From Lycocorax pyrrhopterus obiensis (lineage: Eukaryota > Chordata > Aves > Passeriformes > Paradisaeidae), in NCBI GenBank assembly GCA_014706295.1, contig JACSVZ010000007.1, forward strand, positions 4,349,699-4,413,698: 64,000 nt of DNA, written 5' to 3'. Shown piece by piece: positions 59,796-64,000 of the stretch. How positions within the stretch are numbered: position 1 is the first letter of the stretch; every line of letters starts with the position of its first letter. Made by a program: the position numbers and the translations under genes. The notes beneath the pieces are model-generated. The model made no database searches. It was not told the DNA's origin and saw only the letters and a program-made list of their open reading frames with translations.

Positions 59796-62200
59796 AAGTT
59801 AAGAAATATGGAGTTTGTTTCTTGCTAGCCTTTGATGAATCATTTAAAATATCTTTGCTTCAGGTTTCCCCTCTGTAAAAACAAAGTACTACCTTGATTT
59901 GTAAAGTCCTCTGCAGTTGTAGAGAGAAAAGTTCTGTTGAAAGCTGAATGTCACTGTCAAAATATCAGGAAGATAAAATTAATATTCATAATATGACAGA
60001 AATATTTTCATTGAAATGAAGGAGACAGATGTTAATACGTAGCAGAGAGCTCTGTGCCTATATTTAAAAACTGAGTGATACTGAGAAGCAATGTCAGAGG
60101 AAGTAGACATTAGTATTTTTCTGCATATTTATTTCTAACTATAGTTCATATTTAATAATTTTGCCCAGAAATTTCGTATTCTAAAATATTGGTGCAATAG
60201 ATCTCTAAGGAAAGTCACATTAAGGGGAAAAAAATAAAAAGTGGGAGGATCATTTAATTAGTCCAGAGTAAACCACACCAAATTGAGTTTTAATATTTCC
60301 TGTTTTTCCATTTAGCAAGCCTAAGGGATGTCCCTGCTACTGACACAGCACCCTTGAAGAGTAAGCTGCCATGAAGAATGGTACAGAGTATTGCAGGAAT
60401 TATATATGAGTTGGGTTGGTTTTTAAATTGTGGATTATTTTCCCTGGGGTTTTTTTGTTGTTGTTGTTGTTTTTTGGGGTTTTTAAAATATTATCTCCCT
60501 GTATTCATCTTCTGCTTTTTCTGGTCTTAGATATGCTTTTTCACTCTGATTTTCAGTTCTGTTATCTCTACCCTTCTTTTACTCAGTTCTTGCTAACTGA
60601 TTCTAAGTTCAAGATGAACTTCTGAAACTTCTGAACCCGTTGTGGCTGAGCTTCTTAGAAACAAGTTTTTCTAGAAGCAAGATCCAGAGAGGCAAATGTC
60701 CTTGTTACAGCCTGGCTGTTTGGAATCTTATTTCTCCAGTAACAAACCACCCCCGTCACACCGCTCTGCTGCCAGTGCCACGAGTCAGAGCACAGTAAGA
60801 AACCAGCACAGATTAAAACTCTCCCAAGTTTCCCACTGACTTAAGGCGAGTCTTAGCTCCCACGTGGCTAAGGCACCTTTTGAAAACACTCCTCGAGTCC
60901 TAAGGAACTTAGCAAACATCGTCCTGAAAGGAAATCAAACTTTTTCATTTTATTATTCTTCTGTAATTAATTTAATCTGATGCCTACATAGCACCATCTA
61001 GAGATCTGTTTGTCTTCACTGCTGCACATCCACACCCTCAATCACCTCGAAACATTAAGTGAAAAGTCTAACAGCCCAGCTCTCAAATACAAAAATTAAC
61101 ACTGGATAATAAAGTTAGAGATATTTTTATGACGCTTTAATCTGAGGAACCGATTTTTAAAATAATGCAGTTGCTCTGACATTATTATGCAAACCCAGTG
61201 GCATTTTGTTCATTCAAATAAGAATGAAAAAAGAAAAGTACCCAAATGATGGGTCATGTAGGATTACTCTGATAAAGGGAGGCAGTGTAGTATGGAAGAA
61301 ATGTGATTTTTCTTTTTCATGTCATAAACCTCATTGCTCTTAATGATGGGGATAAGGCCTTTAAAATTCTGATATTTAAAGACTACCATAGCAACATTTC
61401 CATCCATCAAGTCCCACTGCTGGTGGTGGCTGCTGCAGAAGAAATTTAGCTACAAGCAACTAGAGAATGATTTTCCTCTCCATAAAATTTGCTGCCATCT
61501 TTATGAGTTAGGGGTGGTCTGCACCTTGACTGATGATTTAGGTGTGTTACATCAACCTCCTGCTCACCTGTTTTATAAATTTTAAGAATTATCACAATGA
61601 ACAGCTTTTTTTCTTGATAGATTTTTACATTAAAAACATATGGTGCTGCAAGAAATTCAAATCTGTAGCAACAGATCAAATCCTTCTAACAATCCAAAGC
61701 GTGTCTCCTGCCCTCTCACCAAACTACCACAAGCAACTCTGTTAATTGTGACATTGTATGAAAATCAAAATAAATCCCAGGGATACACACGCATACTTTC
61801 TAAATTTATGCAACTGGTGTCTTAACATGTGAAGAAGGCATTCAGATATTCAAAGCTGTCTTTTCTTCTAGTTAATTTTTTTTTTGAAGTTTGGTCCAAG
61901 AAGGCCTCTCTGAGTAGCATTCAGGGCTGAGAGCATGTGGTGGGTGCTTAAAGTATGCAAATTGTCAGACTGCTGGCAAAGCACACGTGGGGCAAAAAAA
62001 TCACCAGGGCAGGAGTCTCAGGAAGCACAATCACCAATTCTCTCCCATGAATGTGGGCTCCATCAGATGTAAGAGCAGAAATATTGGCTATTCAGATTTC
62101 ATATAGGAGTTAACTCTCCCAAAAACCTATGTCCTTGGTGTAATTTGAAAAAAAGGACGTCAACACTTTATTCTCAGTAGCTAAAAAGCTATTTCCTCTT
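59796..62200. other. Unique AT-rich noncoding sequence
   Basis: No gene or repeat family is seen apart from T/G low complexity at 60447-60486. Confidence 0.5.
60447..60486 (+). repeat. (TTG)n and T/G low-complexity tract
   Basis: Four to five TTG units are flanked by T runs and GGGG. Confidence 0.85.
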
Positions 62201-62278
62201 GAAAAAGAAGAACGACAAACACCAGCAAACTCTTTTGCGGTTTAAAAGCTCCTGTCTGTGCACATTACTCTTTCACAG

Positions 62279-62316
62279 AAAAAAAAATAATAAAAAAATA
62301 TATATATAAAAAAAAA
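62279..62316 (+). repeat. A-rich and (TA)n tract
   Basis: A runs interrupted by T and a short TA array. Confidence 0.85.
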
Positions 62317-64000
62317 TCTCTGTTTTGCTCTGTACACAAGGCTGCAACTAATTACAAGAAGAGACAGATGCTGGGTAGCCTTAAGGCTTTCCCTGCCACC
62401 ACAGTGAGTCTGTGCGCTAGTCAACAAGCAGGTAGTGAGTGAACTCAAATGTTATCTGACAAGGCAGCAGATCCCATCACCTAGGGTTAGAACACAGACA
62501 AGCAACTCCGTGCTCAAAAGTAAAGACAGAAAAATTTCAAGCAGATTGTTTCTGACAGAAATCATATCACAGCCACGCTTTCTGACAAAGTCTCTGCGAA
62601 TGAAACTATACACTTTCTGTTTTCCATCTTCCCCTTTAAGAAACAGCCAGGATTTCAAAGGTACATTGAAGGTGACAGCTCAGTGCACAGTGCTTAGCAA
62701 GTGCTTCTCTGCTTGTTTTGTCTTTGGAAGTATTAGGGGTCCTCTGTCGCTTATCTGTGGGGGAGCAGAGGAGTGCCCCACTTTTTCCTACCTCATTCTT
62801 TGTTTCCCAAACACCTCCAGCTTGCTCACAGATGTCAAATGTCGGTTTCACAACACAAAATCCTGGCATGAAAAAACTTCACATGACTACCTGGAAGCTT
62901 TAAAGAAGTTGCACCACCCTAAAAAGGAAAGTTAACAAAAGGATAAAACCTGACTATAATTGCCAATACTGTTTGCCCTGAAAGACAAACAAAATCTCCT
63001 AGCTGAATCCTAGCAAAGAATTGCTTATTAGTTCTGAAACAGAATTTTTTGCCCTTCCTTCACAATAGACGTGATCTCCATACGTTTTTGAGTGTTACAA
63101 ATCTCTGCAAAGTAACAGATTGGAACAGTTTTCTTGCTTTCCACCCATAAAGGATTGAGTTCATCTAGATTGATTTGGCTGTTTCACTGTGAGTAATGTC
63201 AAAACAAGACAGGAGAAATACAGTGTTCAATGGAGCACAGCAGATTTTATGTACATAGGTTCTAGCAGTGCTGTGGATTTTGACCTGCAAGCTGGGCATT
63301 TGCTCCCAACGGCCCGTGAAAACCCCCAGGGAAGTTTTTGGGCTCTCCTGACAAGCATTACAAATACCACTTTCTTTTGCTGAAGATGAGTATTTTCCAA
63401 CCTTAAAAATTAAACAGAGAATGTGAGGCACGCTTGCTTACCCTGTGGTATCATCAAGACACTGAAGGTGAATGAGACATTTATTTCTAAATATTCCTTT
63501 CAGCAGAATGGGATGGGATATACACACTGCTAATTACCACCGGTGAGGGACAGAGGACTGTGAGCAGAAGCAAGTAAAGAAGTACCAAACATTACAGACA
63601 GAACACAGTCACTGTGCTAAAGTTACTTTGGGCTCCAGATTTCTTTCACATTTCCATTCTTCCCACTAACATTTTTAGGAAAGACATTAAGGATTGTTTA
63701 ATACTGTGAATTCGCAGCACTGATCTCTCCCTTTACATTACTGAAATGACTATGGCAGCATATTTCACTTGAGATTATACTAGAAATCTAGTGGCATGGA
63801 GTATAGAATACATGTCCTGTTGGATTCAGTCAATTTTATAATCAGTGCAGCATAATGATTTCTGTGCAAGATATTGGCTTTAGCCATAATTAAATTTACA
63901 TGGCTTGGGATGACACCTTCCACAGTGGGACAATGTGTAACTGACATAATATTCTAAATGACTCAAGTTTTGAGCAGTCTCTGATAGATATTTCTAGGCA
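62317..64000. other. Unique noncoding sequence to the window edge
   Basis: A 166-codon open frame lies at 62435-62935 on the plus strand, starting at GTG. It is Ser-, Lys- and Phe-rich with no recognised domain and no acceptor or poly(A) context, so I treat it as chance. No repeat family is seen. Confidence 0.5.

Noticed and set aside
62435..62935. 166-codon plus-strand frame
   Set aside because: Starts at GTG and has no recognised motif, no acceptor and no nearby poly(A) signal. Frames this long are expected occasionally in 64 kb read in six frames.
1..64000. tRNA, rRNA, CRISPR or other structured RNA features
   Set aside because: Reading both strands, I saw no tRNA-like arms, no conserved rRNA words and no regularly spaced repeat-spacer array. 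A covariance-model search would be needed to exclude small RNAs such as microRNAs.

Overview
This is nuclear DNA from a bird, most likely a songbird (passerine). The evidence is several CR1 LINE fragments with typical avian 3' ends, plus two kinds of avian endogenous-retrovirus LTR. The background is AT-rich and CpG-poor, and there are no operon-like gene clusters. Reading both strands, I could not assign any protein-coding gene to a known family. The window behaves like a gene desert or a very long intron, and most long open frames in it are chance.

Layout. Positions 1-912 are the 3' end of an endogenous retrovirus: an internal tail, a polypurine tract and an LTR with TATA-like box, G-run and AATAAA signal. 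Positions 4530-4990 form the only strong CpG island, holding GC boxes, an E2F-type site and a nested AGCCC minisatellite. The remainder is mostly unique AT-rich sequence. CR1 fragments lie at 30888-31030 (-), 33557-33606 (+), 38697-39704 (+, with a decayed reverse-transcriptase C-terminus), 59079-59510 (+) and 59653-59795 (-). A second, older LTR fragment lies at 33076-33291 (-). Small tandem repeats, microsatellites and palindromes are scattered throughout.

Four plus-strand blocks look like terminal coding exons: a strong pyrimidine tract plus CAG/TAG acceptor followed by an open frame that ends in a stop. They are at 9724-9928, 21439-21545, 40288-40428 and 40681-40875; the 21439 block also has a well-placed poly(A) signal. 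A weaker first-exon candidate lies on the minus strand at 43883-43967. None matches a family I recognise, and because each of the four ends in its own stop they cannot all be consecutive exons of one gene. They are candidates only.

Several stretches (34490-34790, 43080-43430, 48000-48480, 49430-49720, 53930-54580) have the mixed AT-rich, transcription-factor-site-dense texture of conserved noncoding elements, with some CpGs retained. This suggests that enhancers are the main functional content, but it needs alignment to other genomes. I found no RNA gene, CRISPR array or convincing novel system.
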